Shown here: one piece after another, positions 25,789 through 34,287 of the stretch
Position numbering within the stretch: the first letter of the stretch is position 1
How the letters are laid out: the number at the start of each line of letters is the position of its first letter
NCBI GenBank assembly: GCA_030615035.1
Contig: JAUXAC010000003.1
Location: 32,279-96,278, forward strand
From: Dehalococcoidia bacterium
GTDB taxonomy: Bacteria; Chloroflexota; Dehalococcoidia; Dehalococcoidales; RBG-16-60-22
Length of the DNA stretch: 64,000 nt
Reading direction: 5' to 3'
Translations under genes and position numbers: made by a program
Notes under the pieces: model-generated
The model's input: the letters and a program-made list of their open reading frames with translations, nothing else
Databases searched by the model: none
What the model was told of the DNA's origin: nothing

Positions 25789-25886
25789 AATCGGGCAAGT
25801 GGTATCCCGCTTACCAATTTAATATGGACAAAATAAATAGTAGCTAAAAGAAAGCTTTTTGACTAATTGAAACTGCCGCAGGAGGT
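25789..25886 (+). repeat. ~97-bp duplicated leader, copy 1 (before dctP)
   Basis: Begins AATCGGGCAAGTGGTATCCC and ends GAAACTGCCGCAGGAGGT. It matches 37078-37174 at roughly 85-90% by eye, including AAATAAATAGTAGCTAAAAG and the ribosome site. CGGG...CCCG can form a small hairpin at its start. The second copy leads straight into the HpcH/HpaI aldolase gene. Confidence 0.75.
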
Positions 25887-25887
25887 A

Positions 25888-25935
25888 ATGCCTATGGAAG
25901 TAAATAGGGTGGTGGCGGAGGAAAAATCTAAATAA
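25888..25935 (+). CDS. 15-residue upstream ORF behind the duplicated leader
   Basis: The AGGAGGT at the end of the repeat is followed directly by ATG and 15 codons (MPMEVNRVVAEEKSK) before TAA, 14 bp ahead of the dctP start. In the other copy of the leader the same ribosome site serves a full enzyme gene, so this mini-ORF may be a relic or a coupling peptide. Confidence 0.35.
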   Translation: MPMEVNRVVAEEKSK

Positions 25936-25949
25936 AGGAGTTTTAATCG

Positions 25950-27173
25950 ATGAAAAAGAAATTATTGTTAATTCCGCTGGCATTGTTGTTAGCCATCAGC
26001 CTGCTTGCTATCGGCTGCCCGGCACCAACACCGGCTCCAGCACCAGCACCGGCTCCGGCACCTGCGCCAGCACCAGCACCAGCGCCAGCGCCGGCACCAG
26101 CACCTGCACCCGCGCCGGCACCAGCACCAACACCACCACCGGCAGCAGAGGTCTTCGAGTGGGTATTACAATCAGCCACCCCCGCGGGAGACCCCCATAT
26201 AATGTTTTTGGAAAAATGGAGCGCTAACCTTGAGACGATGTCAGGAGGGCGGCTGAAGGTAGATGTACTCCCCTCCGGGGCTGTGGTGCCTCCCAAGGAG
26301 ATAGGGGCTGCCGTTGACAAACGAGTCGTAGACGCCGGACAGCATTGGACTCATTATCAAATTGGTAAACATCCGGCGGCTGGTCTGTTCAGTGGTCCGC
26401 CAGGTGCTGTCGGGCTGGGATATGACCAAACGGTCTGGTTGGCATGGTTCTTCGAGGGTGAGGGGCAGGAGCTGTATGAGAGATTTTATCAGGAAATAAT
26501 CGGTCAGAACATAGTGCCTTTCGTATTTGGACCAGATGGTCCTGAAATGTTGGGATGGTTCAAGGAGCCGATCGAAACCTTAGACGAGTTCAGAGCACAA
26601 AGGTGGCGCGTGTCTTCCGGTTTGGCTCAGGACGTCTATAGGGAGATGGGGGCAACCCCGGTGTCCATGGCCGGGGCAGAAATCATACCGGCTATAGAGA
26701 AGGGCGTTCTTGACGCCGGAGAGTGGATCAACCCTTCCACTGATATTAAGATGGGCTTTTACGACGTACTCAAGTACTTATGCCTAGGAGGGCTCCACCA
26801 GGCGGATGGCTTTTGCTCAATCATCATCAATGGGGATGCGTGGAGTGAGTTGCCCGCGGACATCCAAACGATGATAGAAGTTGCGACCAAGGCAGCATTT
26901 TTAGAGCATCAGACATACAATGTAACGAGAAACGCTTGGGCCCTTGAGGAGCTGAAGACGGTGCATGGAGTCACAGTGTTCCCCGCCCCGCCCGGTTACG
27001 AAGAAGAATTCACTCGGGCAGTGTCAGTGGTAGTGGCGAAGCTATCGGCAGAACACCCCTTCTTCAAGGAGGTGATGGACTCCCAGAAGGCTTTTGCCGA
27101 AAGAGTCGTTCCCTATGAGACGGAGGTTAACCGGCTGTATGCCAATATGGGCGCGGCTACCTACGAGGACTAG
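25950..27173 (+). CDS. dctP: TRAP transporter substrate-binding lipoprotein DctP (first locus)
   Basis: 407 residues. A lipoprotein signal ends LLAIGCPAP with Cys23. Residues 24-62 are a near-perfect Pro-Ala repeat that probably spaces the binding domain from the membrane. The body is a DctP/TAXI-like fold (MFLEKWSANLETMSGGRLKV, RVSSGLAQDVYREMGATPVS, EKGVLDAGEWINPS). The Arg in RWRVSSG corresponds to the carboxylate-binding Arg of TRAP receptors, suggesting an organic acid ligand. The ligand itself cannot be named. The gene is followed by a 15-bp-stem hairpin and then dctQ. Confidence 0.92.
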   Translation: MKKKLLLIPLALLLAISLLAIGCPAPTPAPAPAPAPAPAPAPAPAPAPAPAPAPAPAPAPTPPPAAEVFEWVLQSATPAGDPHIMFLEKWSANLETMSGGRLKVDVLPSGAVVPPKEIGAAVDKRVVDAGQHWTHYQIGKHPAAGLFSGPPGAVGLGYDQTVWLAWFFEGEGQELYERFYQEIIGQNIVPFVFGPDGPEMLGWFKEPIETLDEFRAQRWRVSSGLAQDVYREMGATPVSMAGAEIIPAIEKGVLDAGEWINPSTDIKMGFYDVLKYLCLGGLHQADGFCSIIINGDAWSELPADIQTMIEVATKAAFLEHQTYNVTRNAWALEELKTVHGVTVFPAPPGYEEEFTRAVSVVVAKLSAEHPFFKEVMDSQKAFAERVVPYETEVNRLYANMGAATYED

Positions 27174-27245
27174 TTGACGAAGATAAGCCAGGCTTGCACT
27201 CAAAGGGGCTTTAGCCAAGCTCTAAGTGGTTGATTCGGATTGGAC

Positions 27246-27290
27246 TTTGACTGGTCGATATTGGCTGGTTGTCGGTATCGGCCAGTCAAA
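27246..27290 (+). promoter_or_regulatory. Strong intercistronic hairpin between dctP and dctQ
   Basis: TTTGACTGGTCGATA (27246-27260) pairs with TATCGGCCAGTCAAA (27276-27290): 15 pairs including one G-T, loop of 15 bases. No T run follows, so it is more likely to shield the dctP transcript end than to terminate fully. Equivalent hairpins follow the binding-protein genes at 42042 and 47417. Confidence 0.75.
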
Positions 27291-27332
27291 GGTAATAGGT
27301 TGTGTAAATGCCCGGTAGAAAGGATAAACTTA

Positions 27333-27872
27333 ATGGATTCCTGGCTGATAAGGAATATCGAAAAAGTTAGCAAATGGTCAGGGTTAAGTGTATCCTGGCT
27401 GGTCGTTCCCTTGGTGGTAGTGGTGGTGTACGAGGTAATTGCCCGCAAGTTTTTCTCCCCTACCATTTGGGCTTTCGAACTCTCTTATATGTTTTATGGC
27501 ATCCATTTTATGTTGGCAGCAGCCTATTGCTTGTATAAGGGGAAGCATGTCCGGACTGATCTCTGGTATGCGACCTGGTCTCCACGGACGCAGGGACTTG
27601 TTGACTCGATTCTGTATTTATTCCTTTTTCTGCCCGGGATGTGTTTTTTCTTATGGTTAAGCTGGGACTACTTTTACGAGTCTTTGCTTTTAGGGGAAAC
27701 GTCGACATGGTCGCCGTGGAGGCCCATTATATGGCCTTTTAAACTTGCTATCCCTGTGGCTGTCTTGCTGTTAATACTTCAGGGGACAGCCGAGCTTCTG
27801 AAAAGCATCCGCCGTGTCCGGGGGATAGAGGTTCCCACTGTTGTGTCCGAGGTAACGTACGATGAGTCTTGA
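27333..27872 (+). CDS. dctQ: TRAP transporter small membrane subunit DctQ (first locus)
   Basis: 179 residues from ATG 27333, which has GAAAGGA upstream; an in-frame ATG at 27240 would start inside the hairpin. Four membrane helices are visible (VSWLVVPLVVVVVYEVIARKF, SYMFYGIHFMLAAAYCLYKG, LYLFLFLPGMCFFLWLSWDY, LAIPVAVLLLILQGTAELL) with the family motif KGKHVRTDLWY. It joins DctM to make the membrane unit. The end overlaps dctM by 11 bp. Confidence 0.92.
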   Translation: MDSWLIRNIEKVSKWSGLSVSWLVVPLVVVVVYEVIARKFFSPTIWAFELSYMFYGIHFMLAAAYCLYKGKHVRTDLWYATWSPRTQGLVDSILYLFLFLPGMCFFLWLSWDYFYESLLLGETSTWSPWRPIIWPFKLAIPVAVLLLILQGTAELLKSIRRVRGIEVPTVVSEVTYDES

Positions 27873-29181
27873 AGTCTGGGGCTTAATTCTCCTCGGGTTC
27901 ATGTTGACTTTTATTTTCATCGGTTTTCCTGTTTCTTTTAGTCTAATCATTCTCGGTCTGGTTTTCGGTTATATTGCTCTTGGCAACCGGGTGTTCTACC
28001 TGATTACTTTTCAAGTCATGACGACTATGACGGAATATGTGTTGGCGGCAGTGACCCTTTTTCTGCTTATGGGTTACCTGCTGGAGCGGAGCGGGCTTAT
28101 GGTTCGTCTGTTCCATGCTGTCCAATTGCTCGCCGGCGGTATGAAGGGCTCTTTGTATTTAGCCGCCCTTGTATCGGCAACCCTGTTTGCGGCGGCTACC
28201 GGAATCGTTACTCCTGGAGTCGTTATTATCGGGTTAATGGCTGGTCCCCGTATGAGGGCGTCTAAATATGATACCCGACTTTCGGCAGGGGCGATTACTG
28301 CCGGCGGGACTCTGGGCATCCTCATACCTCCCAGCATAATGCTGGTGGTCATGGGTCCAGTACTTGAGGTTTCGATTGTGCGGTTGTTTGCCGGCGCCTT
28401 TCTGCCCGGATTGATGCTCTCTTCCCTTTTTATAGGTTACTGTCTAATACGGAGTGCTTTGAAGCCAAGCCTGGGTCCGGCTTTACCTCTCGAGGAACGT
28501 TCGCCCTCACTCGCTTATTCACTTCGTGAGCTTGCTTTGGGGCTCATCCCGATAACTACCGTCATTATGGCTACTTTGGGGAGCATTCTGACCGGATTTG
28601 CCACACCAACAGAGGGGGCAGCTCTTGGTGTCGTCGGGGCGCTAATCTTGGTTGCTTCTTACCGGCGACTCAACTGGGGAATGTTCAAGGAGTCTGTCTT
28701 TCGTACTGCTGAGACTGCTGCCATGATTCTGGTTCTGATTGCGGCCTCCAACTTTTTGGGGTCTGTTTTCTCCCGCCTTGGCACCCCCGGGTTAATAGCA
28801 GACTCGCTACTGGGGCTCAATCTACCGCCTATGGCTTATTTGGGCGTCATATTGGTGATTCTTTTTATCCTGGGGTGGCCTCTGGAATGGGTCCCTATCG
28901 TGGTTATCATTTTGCCGATGTTCCTGCCGCTAGTTAACGCATTGGGGTTCAACATGGTGTGGTTTAGCATTACGGTGGCGGTAACTTTGCAGACTTGCTG
29001 GCTCTCCCCCCCGGTGGCATTATCTGCTTACTACATTAAATCAGTTGTCCCTGAGTGGAGTCTAAAAGACATCTTTTTGGGGATGGCGCAGTTTATGGTT
29101 TTACAGGTAGGGGGCGTAGCCCTTATCGTTTTTTTCCCCCAAATAGTCCTGACGCTTCCCAACCTCTGGTATGGGGGTTAG
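27862..29181 (+). CDS. dctM: TRAP transporter large membrane subunit DctM (first locus)
   Basis: 439 residues with about 12 hydrophobic helices. Family blocks: LLMGYLLERSGL, AATGIVTPGVVIIGLMAGP, AGGTLGILIPPSIMLVV and GFATPTEGAALGVVGALI. This is the sodium-coupled transport subunit. It overlaps dctQ by 11 bp. An alcohol dehydrogenase starts 38 bp downstream in the same direction, suggesting that the transported compound feeds that enzyme. Confidence 0.94.
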   Translation: MSLEVWGLILLGFMLTFIFIGFPVSFSLIILGLVFGYIALGNRVFYLITFQVMTTMTEYVLAAVTLFLLMGYLLERSGLMVRLFHAVQLLAGGMKGSLYLAALVSATLFAAATGIVTPGVVIIGLMAGPRMRASKYDTRLSAGAITAGGTLGILIPPSIMLVVMGPVLEVSIVRLFAGAFLPGLMLSSLFIGYCLIRSALKPSLGPALPLEERSPSLAYSLRELALGLIPITTVIMATLGSILTGFATPTEGAALGVVGALILVASYRRLNWGMFKESVFRTAETAAMILVLIAASNFLGSVFSRLGTPGLIADSLLGLNLPPMAYLGVILVILFILGWPLEWVPIVVIILPMFLPLVNALGFNMVWFSITVAVTLQTCWLSPPVALSAYYIKSVVPEWSLKDIFLGMAQFMVLQVGGVALIVFFPQIVLTLPNLWYGG

Positions 29182-29219
29182 TGATTTGTGCCTTTATTTG
29201 GGCAGCTAGGTAGTTGGAG

Positions 29220-30332
29220 ATGGCAGTGAAAACGGGTAAGGTCATAATGTTTATGGGAGTGGACAAACCATTCCAGGAGTTTGAATATCCACTGCCCACA
29301 AAGATAGAGCCCGGAGCAATCTTAATTAAAACAAAATTGGCAACTATCTGTGGCTCAGACATGCATTCGTGGCTGGGCGATAGACCTTTCCCGGTTCCTT
29401 CAGTTATGGGTCATGAAATTGTCGGGGAGATAGTTGAGTTGGGAGAAGGGGTAGACAAAGATACTGCCGGAAAGCCATTATCTATAGGTGACCGCATAGT
29501 ATTCGTTTATATCTGGAGTTGTGGTGCATGTTATTACTGCAAACAAAAACAATTACCCATGAAGTGTCTTAAACTATATAAGTATGGGCATGTTAAAAGC
29601 GATGTAGCCCCTTATTTTCATGGTGGCTGTGGCGAGTATGTTTATATTAGACCGGGGACAGCCGCGTTTAAAGTTCCGAAAGATATGGCGAATGAGGAAG
29701 CAGCCCCTTTGATGTGTGCTGGAGCAACTATAACAGCTAATTTAGACAAAGTTGGATTAGAATTTCAGGATAAAGTTGTCGTTTTCGGTGCGGGTATGAT
29801 TGGCCTTAACGCTATAGCAATGAGTAGAGGATGGGGTGCTGGAAAAGTAATTGCAATCGATATTGTTGATGAGAGGTTAGAGGCAGCAAGGAAGTTTGGT
29901 GCTGATGTGGTGATTAATTCTAAAGAGTCTGATGACGATGAGCTAATTAAAGAAGTAAAAGAGCACACCGGTGGATTTGGCCCAGACCTTGTCATGGAAT
30001 GCTCGGGATTCACTGGGGCAATATCACTTGGTGTAAAGATGCTTCGTATAGGTGGACGTTTAGCCAACGTTGGATGCGTCTATCCTGGACAGAAAGTAAC
30101 CATAGATGCATCCGACCTAGTTCTTAAAGTACTGACAATTACAGGATTGCATAACTATGAAGCAAAGCATCTTGGATGGGCTCTTGACTATGTCCATGCA
30201 ACCCGCAGTAAGTACCCCTGGAAAGAGATGGTTAGTCCTTTCTTCCCGCTAACTGTAGATGGGGTGACCCAAGCGTTTAAGGCTCTGCAAGAGCGCAGAG
30301 CGGTAAGACCCGCTATTGTAGAAGGAAGGTAA
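29220..30332 (+). CDS. Zinc-dependent alcohol dehydrogenase (MDR family)
   Basis: 370 residues from ATG 29220 (TTG at 29214 is an alternative). Catalytic zinc site: Cys in TICGSDMHSW and GHEIVGEIVELGEG; structural zinc Cys in CGACYYCKQKQLPMKC. The nucleotide fold has VVFGAGMIGLNAIAMSRG, followed by an acidic residue (AIDIVDERL), which points to NAD rather than NADP. It resembles threonine/sorbitol-type dehydrogenases. In context it probably oxidises an imported hydroxy compound to an aldehyde or ketone for the next enzyme; the substrate is not known. Confidence 0.9.
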   Translation: MAVKTGKVIMFMGVDKPFQEFEYPLPTKIEPGAILIKTKLATICGSDMHSWLGDRPFPVPSVMGHEIVGEIVELGEGVDKDTAGKPLSIGDRIVFVYIWSCGACYYCKQKQLPMKCLKLYKYGHVKSDVAPYFHGGCGEYVYIRPGTAAFKVPKDMANEEAAPLMCAGATITANLDKVGLEFQDKVVVFGAGMIGLNAIAMSRGWGAGKVIAIDIVDERLEAARKFGADVVINSKESDDDELIKEVKEHTGGFGPDLVMECSGFTGAISLGVKMLRIGGRLANVGCVYPGQKVTIDASDLVLKVLTITGLHNYEAKHLGWALDYVHATRSKYPWKEMVSPFFPLTVDGVTQAFKALQERRAVRPAIVEGR

Positions 30333-30495
30333 AATCAAAACAGCCATTTATGTTAGGGCGTGGTTAACAGCACAGGGAAAATCCAGTAGCTTCTTCTATC
30401 AATCAGGGTATATGTGGGATAGGTGACAAAGTTATGGTTACTCTTCCTGAACACGTTCATCTATTAGAGATAACGATTAATTAAGGAGAAGGCCT

Positions 30496-31884
30496 ATGGA
30501 AGATAATATTAAGGAAATGTATCGTAGAGCAAGGAAAGCTTTTGAAGAGGTGGAATTCTGGCCTCAGGAGAAGGTCGACGAGATGGTTGCTGCGGTAGGC
30601 TGGGAGTGGCAAAAGAATGAGAACGCCAGGGCCTTGGCGAAGCTTGCTGTGGAAGAGGGTAAGATAGGGGTTTATGAGGATAAGGTATCCAAGGTAACAA
30701 ACAAGGTGCGGGGTACCATGTGGGACCTCCGCGGCGTGAAAACATGCGGACTAGTCAAAGAAGACAAAAAGAAGGGCCTAAAAATATTTGCCAAACCTAT
30801 AGGAGTCGTCGCCAATGTGGTCCCTTGCACAAATCCCGAGGGGACGGTTTGTACCATTGGTCTTTCTCTTTTGAAGACAAGAAATGCGATGATTTGTTCA
30901 CCCCATCCGAGGACACAAAGAACCTCATATGTCACTGTTGAATATGGAAGAAAGGCACTCAAGAAAGTCGGGGCGCCTGAGGACTTGTTTCAATGTATTA
31001 AAGAAACTAGCAATGAAAAGACATCTGAACTCATGAGCGCTTGCGACTTTGCTATGGCTACCGGTGGAGCCGCACTGGTAAAAGTGGTTTATGCAGCTGG
31101 TAAACCCGCTCATACGGTTGGAGCCGGCAATGTTGTATCGATTGTGGATGAAACGACTGATTTAGCTGCCGCAGCCAGTAAGATTGCACGGTCTAAGGTC
31201 GCTAATTTTGCTACGTCCTGTTCCTCAGAAAACGCGGTGGCTATTCACGAAAGCATTTACGACGAGATGATAAATGCATTAAAATCGGAAGGCGGCTACA
31301 TGTGCAACACGGAGGAGCGAGAAAAAATAAGGAAGGCATTGTGGCCGGATGGGGAGACATTGAATAGAGATATAGTGGGCACACCGGCTCAACATATTGC
31401 TCAGGTTGCCGGTATAAATATTCCCTCGAATGTAAGGTTCATAATGGTTATAGGGGAAAAGATAGGACCTGAAGACAGGTTCTCAGGTGAGAAATTAAGT
31501 GTGGTTTTGACGGTGTGGAAGTGGAGCGATTTCAGCGAAATGCTTGAGCGCCTGAAGAAAATACTCAAATTCTCGGGCGAGGGTCATTCCGCCTCAATTC
31601 ACACCACCAGAGAAGACCGCATGGAGGAACTTGCCCTAAAGACTAACGTAGGGAGAGTAGAATGCAATATGCCCCACTGTCTGGTCAACACCGGAAGCTG
31701 GTATAATGGCCAGCCATGGACTGAAAGCATCGGTTGCGGTACCTGGGCTGGTAACATGACCAGTGACAATATTAATTGGAGACATTTCCTCAATTATACC
31801 TGGCTTTCAGTTCCTGTTGAAGAATACGTCCCTGCTGACGAGGAACTGTTTGGAGACTATCTGAAGAAGTGGGGAAGAGATTAA
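30496..31884 (+). CDS. CoA-acylating aldehyde dehydrogenase (PduP/EutE/SauS-like)
   Basis: 462 residues, the size of acylating aldehyde dehydrogenases. The start has the short RRARKAFEEVEFW region, then PIGVVANVVPCTNPEGT and SPHPRTQRTS for the cofactor. Catalytic Cys242 lies in NFATSCSSENAV. The C-terminal block is NVGRVECNMPHCLVNTG. Such enzymes turn an aldehyde plus CoA and NAD into an acyl-CoA; relatives act on acetaldehyde, propionaldehyde, succinate semialdehyde and sulfoacetaldehyde. Following a TRAP transporter and an alcohol dehydrogenase, it would make the acyl-CoA used by the citrate-synthase-like pair (inference). AAGGAGAAGG precedes the ATG. Confidence 0.9.
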   Translation: MEDNIKEMYRRARKAFEEVEFWPQEKVDEMVAAVGWEWQKNENARALAKLAVEEGKIGVYEDKVSKVTNKVRGTMWDLRGVKTCGLVKEDKKKGLKIFAKPIGVVANVVPCTNPEGTVCTIGLSLLKTRNAMICSPHPRTQRTSYVTVEYGRKALKKVGAPEDLFQCIKETSNEKTSELMSACDFAMATGGAALVKVVYAAGKPAHTVGAGNVVSIVDETTDLAAAASKIARSKVANFATSCSSENAVAIHESIYDEMINALKSEGGYMCNTEEREKIRKALWPDGETLNRDIVGTPAQHIAQVAGINIPSNVRFIMVIGEKIGPEDRFSGEKLSVVLTVWKWSDFSEMLERLKKILKFSGEGHSASIHTTREDRMEELALKTNVGRVECNMPHCLVNTGSWYNGQPWTESIGCGTWAGNMTSDNINWRHFLNYTWLSVPVEEYVPADEELFGDYLKKWGRD

Positions 31885-31965
31885 GAACTGACATTGCTGA
31901 ACTGGCGAAAAGGGGAATTATAATCAAAAGAAGAATTGAGGAGGAGTGGGAGGAGTGACAAGGGA

Positions 31966-32000
31966 AAAAAGAATGAACAGGGAGGAAAAAGAATGAACAG
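31966..32000 (+). repeat. 15-bp direct repeat duplicating the start site of the first citrate-synthase-like gene
   Basis: AAAAAGAATGAACAG occurs at 31966-31980 and 31986-32000. The first ATG (31973) opens a 7-codon frame (MNREEKE) whose TGA overlaps the true ATG at 31993. This would couple initiation at the real gene to translation of the minicistron. Confidence 0.6.
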
Positions 32001-32889
32001 AGAACCTTTGTTGCGAAGGAAGACTGCTATTTCGTATAAGACGGAAGAAAAGACTGTCTTACGAGGATATGATTTGAGCGAATTGGCAGAGGCGGATTAT
32101 TCCTTTTGCGATGCACTGTTTATCTTATTTCAGAATAGGCTTCCCACTGAGGCTGAAGAGGAAATGCTTCAATACGAGATGGGCGAGTTTATGGAGCATT
32201 CCTTCTCCCCATCGGCAGCGGCAGCAGTCTCGGTTATCAGTGGTAGGCCCTATCTTCCAGCTGCGGTAGCCGCGTCAGTTATGACCTTTGGTGGTGCCCA
32301 TGGACCAGGGGCAGCCCATGGTTACATGCTGAATAGTTACATTGAACGAGCGCGGGTGGAAGGAATTTCCCTTGATGAGATGGGTAGGATTTTAGTTGAT
32401 GAACACCTAGACAATAAAATGCCGGTTATGGGTCTGGGACAGCCGCAGCACACTGAAGGTGACCCAAGGGCAGAACCGACTCACATCAAGCAGGAAGAAT
32501 TAGGGGTAAATGGCGTATACCTTGAACTTCAGAGAGCAATTGAAAAGTACTTTAACAGTCGGCGGGAAAGGGAAGGGAAAGCATATCTGGCCGTTAATAT
32601 GATTGGTGCCGGAAATACGGCTTTAGCCGAGATAGGTTTTTCTCCTAACGCGGCGTGGTGCATCGGTGTTGTTTGCCGTGCTTTCAGTTGCGCAGCTCAT
32701 GCACTCTTCACTATGAGGAAGGGACATGCCTGGGCGGCTTCTAAGAGAGAACCCATGATCCAGATGCTTGACCTTTCCATGATCAAGTATGCAGGTCCTG
32801 AGGACAGGGAGGTGCCAAGCCAGGAAGAGCGGCAAGAGTATGCCAAGAAACAAAAAGAAGAAGGAGAATACAAGAAATGGGTTCTTTAG
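31993..32889 (+). CDS. Citrate-synthase-superfamily protein, first of a pair (citryl-CoA-lyase-like)
   Basis: 298 residues from ATG 31993, with GGAGG seven bases upstream. It matches the short citryl-CoA lyase/ATP-citrate-lyase C-terminal type of citrate synthase fold: TVLRGYDLSELAEADYSFCD, FGGAHGPGAAHGYML, the GDPRAE block and ELGVNGVYLELQRAIE. The first catalytic His region (GGAHGPG) is kept. The second site, normally GFGHPvH, reads GLGQPQH, and the catalytic Asp region reads LAEIGFSP (Glu for Asp). It overlaps the paralogous next gene by 13 bp. It probably condenses or cleaves an acyl-CoA with a 2-oxoacid; the substrate is unknown. Confidence 0.85.
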   Translation: MNREPLLRRKTAISYKTEEKTVLRGYDLSELAEADYSFCDALFILFQNRLPTEAEEEMLQYEMGEFMEHSFSPSAAAAVSVISGRPYLPAAVAASVMTFGGAHGPGAAHGYMLNSYIERARVEGISLDEMGRILVDEHLDNKMPVMGLGQPQHTEGDPRAEPTHIKQEELGVNGVYLELQRAIEKYFNSRREREGKAYLAVNMIGAGNTALAEIGFSPNAAWCIGVVCRAFSCAAHALFTMRKGHAWAASKREPMIQMLDLSMIKYAGPEDREVPSQEERQEYAKKQKEEGEYKKWVL

Positions 32890-33872
32890 ACGATAAACGG
32901 CTGCGTTATGACTATAAAAATAGAGAGCATGGCACCATACCAGCAGACACTGCGAGGGCTCCCTTTCGCTGGCTTTCTGAAGTTGCCTACAAGAATGTCC
33001 ACCGCATCATTGCCAGGGGATACGATACAACAGAACTAGTAGAGGCAAAGTATGGCCTTATAGACGTTATTTTCGTAGACTTTCAGGCTAGAATCCCCTC
33101 GGTCGAAGAAGCAAAAATGTTGAACTATATCATGATTTTGAGCCTGGAAGACGGGGTGTCGATGCCGGCTGCGATATCAAGAATTATTGCTAAATCCAAG
33201 ACCTATTTAACTCAATCATGTGGGGCATCCATTTTAGCCTTTGGGCATGCCTACGGAGCATATTCAGCCTTTGGCAACATGCTTGATAAATATTTGGCGA
33301 GGGTTGAAAATGAAGGAAAAACCAGTGAAGAGATGGCCGAAATCTTGGTAAAGGAAAACCTGGACAATGAAGCCCTGGGCGTTTCCAACTTAATGCTGAA
33401 AGACCCAGCCGCCAAACGTATGTTTGCACGCGCCGAAAAACTCGGCGTGGACGGTAAATACATTGCCTTCATGAAAGAAATTGTGAATGCTGCCCAAAAA
33501 ATAAGCAAGGAACCTGTAGATCTGGATATGCTCGGTGCTACGGGAGCTACCATGATGGACCTGGGTTTTTCCCCTGAGGCGATTTGGGCTATCTTGGCGG
33601 TCACTCGTGCCTTTGGCGCCGGGTCCCATGTTTGCGAAGAAATGGAGAGAGAAGACTACATGAGATTAGGGCAAACCTTAACCCCCAAAGAAGATTACGA
33701 TGGTCCTGCTGATAGACCTGTCCCCTCGCTAGAGGAACGGGCAAAACACGCTAAACCAGCGCAGACCTATACCCCTGAAGAATGGAAAAAGGCCGTTGTT
33801 GAGAGGCAAAAACTTCCTGGCTCAGGATGGGCTGTTGTAGAAGAAATCAAGCTCCCCCCTAAAAAGAAATGA
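32877..33872 (+). CDS. Citrate-synthase-superfamily protein, second of the pair, diverged
   Basis: 331 residues, overlapping the previous gene by 13 bp. Shared fold blocks: RGYDTTELVEAKYGLIDVIF, CGASILAFGHAYGAYSAFG, EKLGVDGKYIAFMKEI and GATGATMMDLGFSPEAIWAI. The glycine/histidine loop of the second active-site element is missing (ALGVSNLMLKDPAAKR), while the DLGFSP Asp absent from the first paralogue is kept. It also has a C-terminal extension of about 60 residues ending KKK. Overlap and complementary residues suggest the two proteins form one mixed enzyme (inference). Confidence 0.82.
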   Translation: MGSLDDKRLRYDYKNREHGTIPADTARAPFRWLSEVAYKNVHRIIARGYDTTELVEAKYGLIDVIFVDFQARIPSVEEAKMLNYIMILSLEDGVSMPAAISRIIAKSKTYLTQSCGASILAFGHAYGAYSAFGNMLDKYLARVENEGKTSEEMAEILVKENLDNEALGVSNLMLKDPAAKRMFARAEKLGVDGKYIAFMKEIVNAAQKISKEPVDLDMLGATGATMMDLGFSPEAIWAILAVTRAFGAGSHVCEEMEREDYMRLGQTLTPKEDYDGPADRPVPSLEERAKHAKPAQTYTPEEWKKAVVERQKLPGSGWAVVEEIKLPPKKK

Positions 33873-34246
33873 GAAAGCGAGTCACCGCTGTTATAATAAG
33901 AGACGGCAAAGTTTTGCTGGTTAGAGATAAATGGCTAGCTTCCTTTTCATTACCTGGGGGAGCAATAAAAAACGGCGAGCCCGTTAAAAGTGCCGCTGTA
34001 AGAGAGCTATACGAGGAATTGGGATTACACTCTGTTAAGGTGACACGCTTACCAGGGTGTGACTTTAAGGGTTCGGTTAACGAGCATAAAGTCTGCCGAG
34101 TTGAGGCAGAAGGAGAACCTCATGTAAGGCGTGAGCTTGCCGAGTTTATCTGGTGGGACACAAAAAAAACCCTTACAATTGCAGTTTTTTCTCATGTAAA
34201 CAACATATTAAAAGAGATTGCCAAGACGGAGGATGAAAATCCGTAA
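33869..34246 (+). CDS. Nudix hydrolase
   Basis: 125 residues. Nudix box GAIKNGEPVKSAAVRELYEE followed by LG fits G-x5-E-x7-R-E-x2-E-E-x-G, so it should hydrolyse a nucleoside-diphosphate derivative with a divalent metal. The start overlaps the previous stop as ATGA, so it is cotranslated with the citrate-synthase-like pair. The C-terminal half is short and carries VHSVKV-like strands but no extra domain. A CoA or NAD-type substrate would fit the operon, but that is a guess. Confidence 0.88.
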   Translation: MRKRVTAVIIRDGKVLLVRDKWLASFSLPGGAIKNGEPVKSAAVRELYEELGLHSVKVTRLPGCDFKGSVNEHKVCRVEAEGEPHVRRELAEFIWWDTKKTLTIAVFSHVNNILKEIAKTEDENP

Positions 34247-34287
34247 CCCGAGGGCTTTTGGGCACAAATTTGGAAAAGAGGTGAGGA

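Noticed and set aside
25775..25800. CCCTGGGCA motif in the TRAP leader, like the 3' end of the ZTP (pfl) riboswitch
   Set aside because: The rest of the ZTP core, including the GGGNCGUGACUGGCG-type 5' half, could not be found upstream. The motif alone is too short.
26025..26140. Pro-Ala tandem DNA repeat considered as a CRISPR or satellite array
   Set aside because: It is in frame within dctP as a lipoprotein linker, with no spacers; the same applies to 40968-41055 and 48355-48430.
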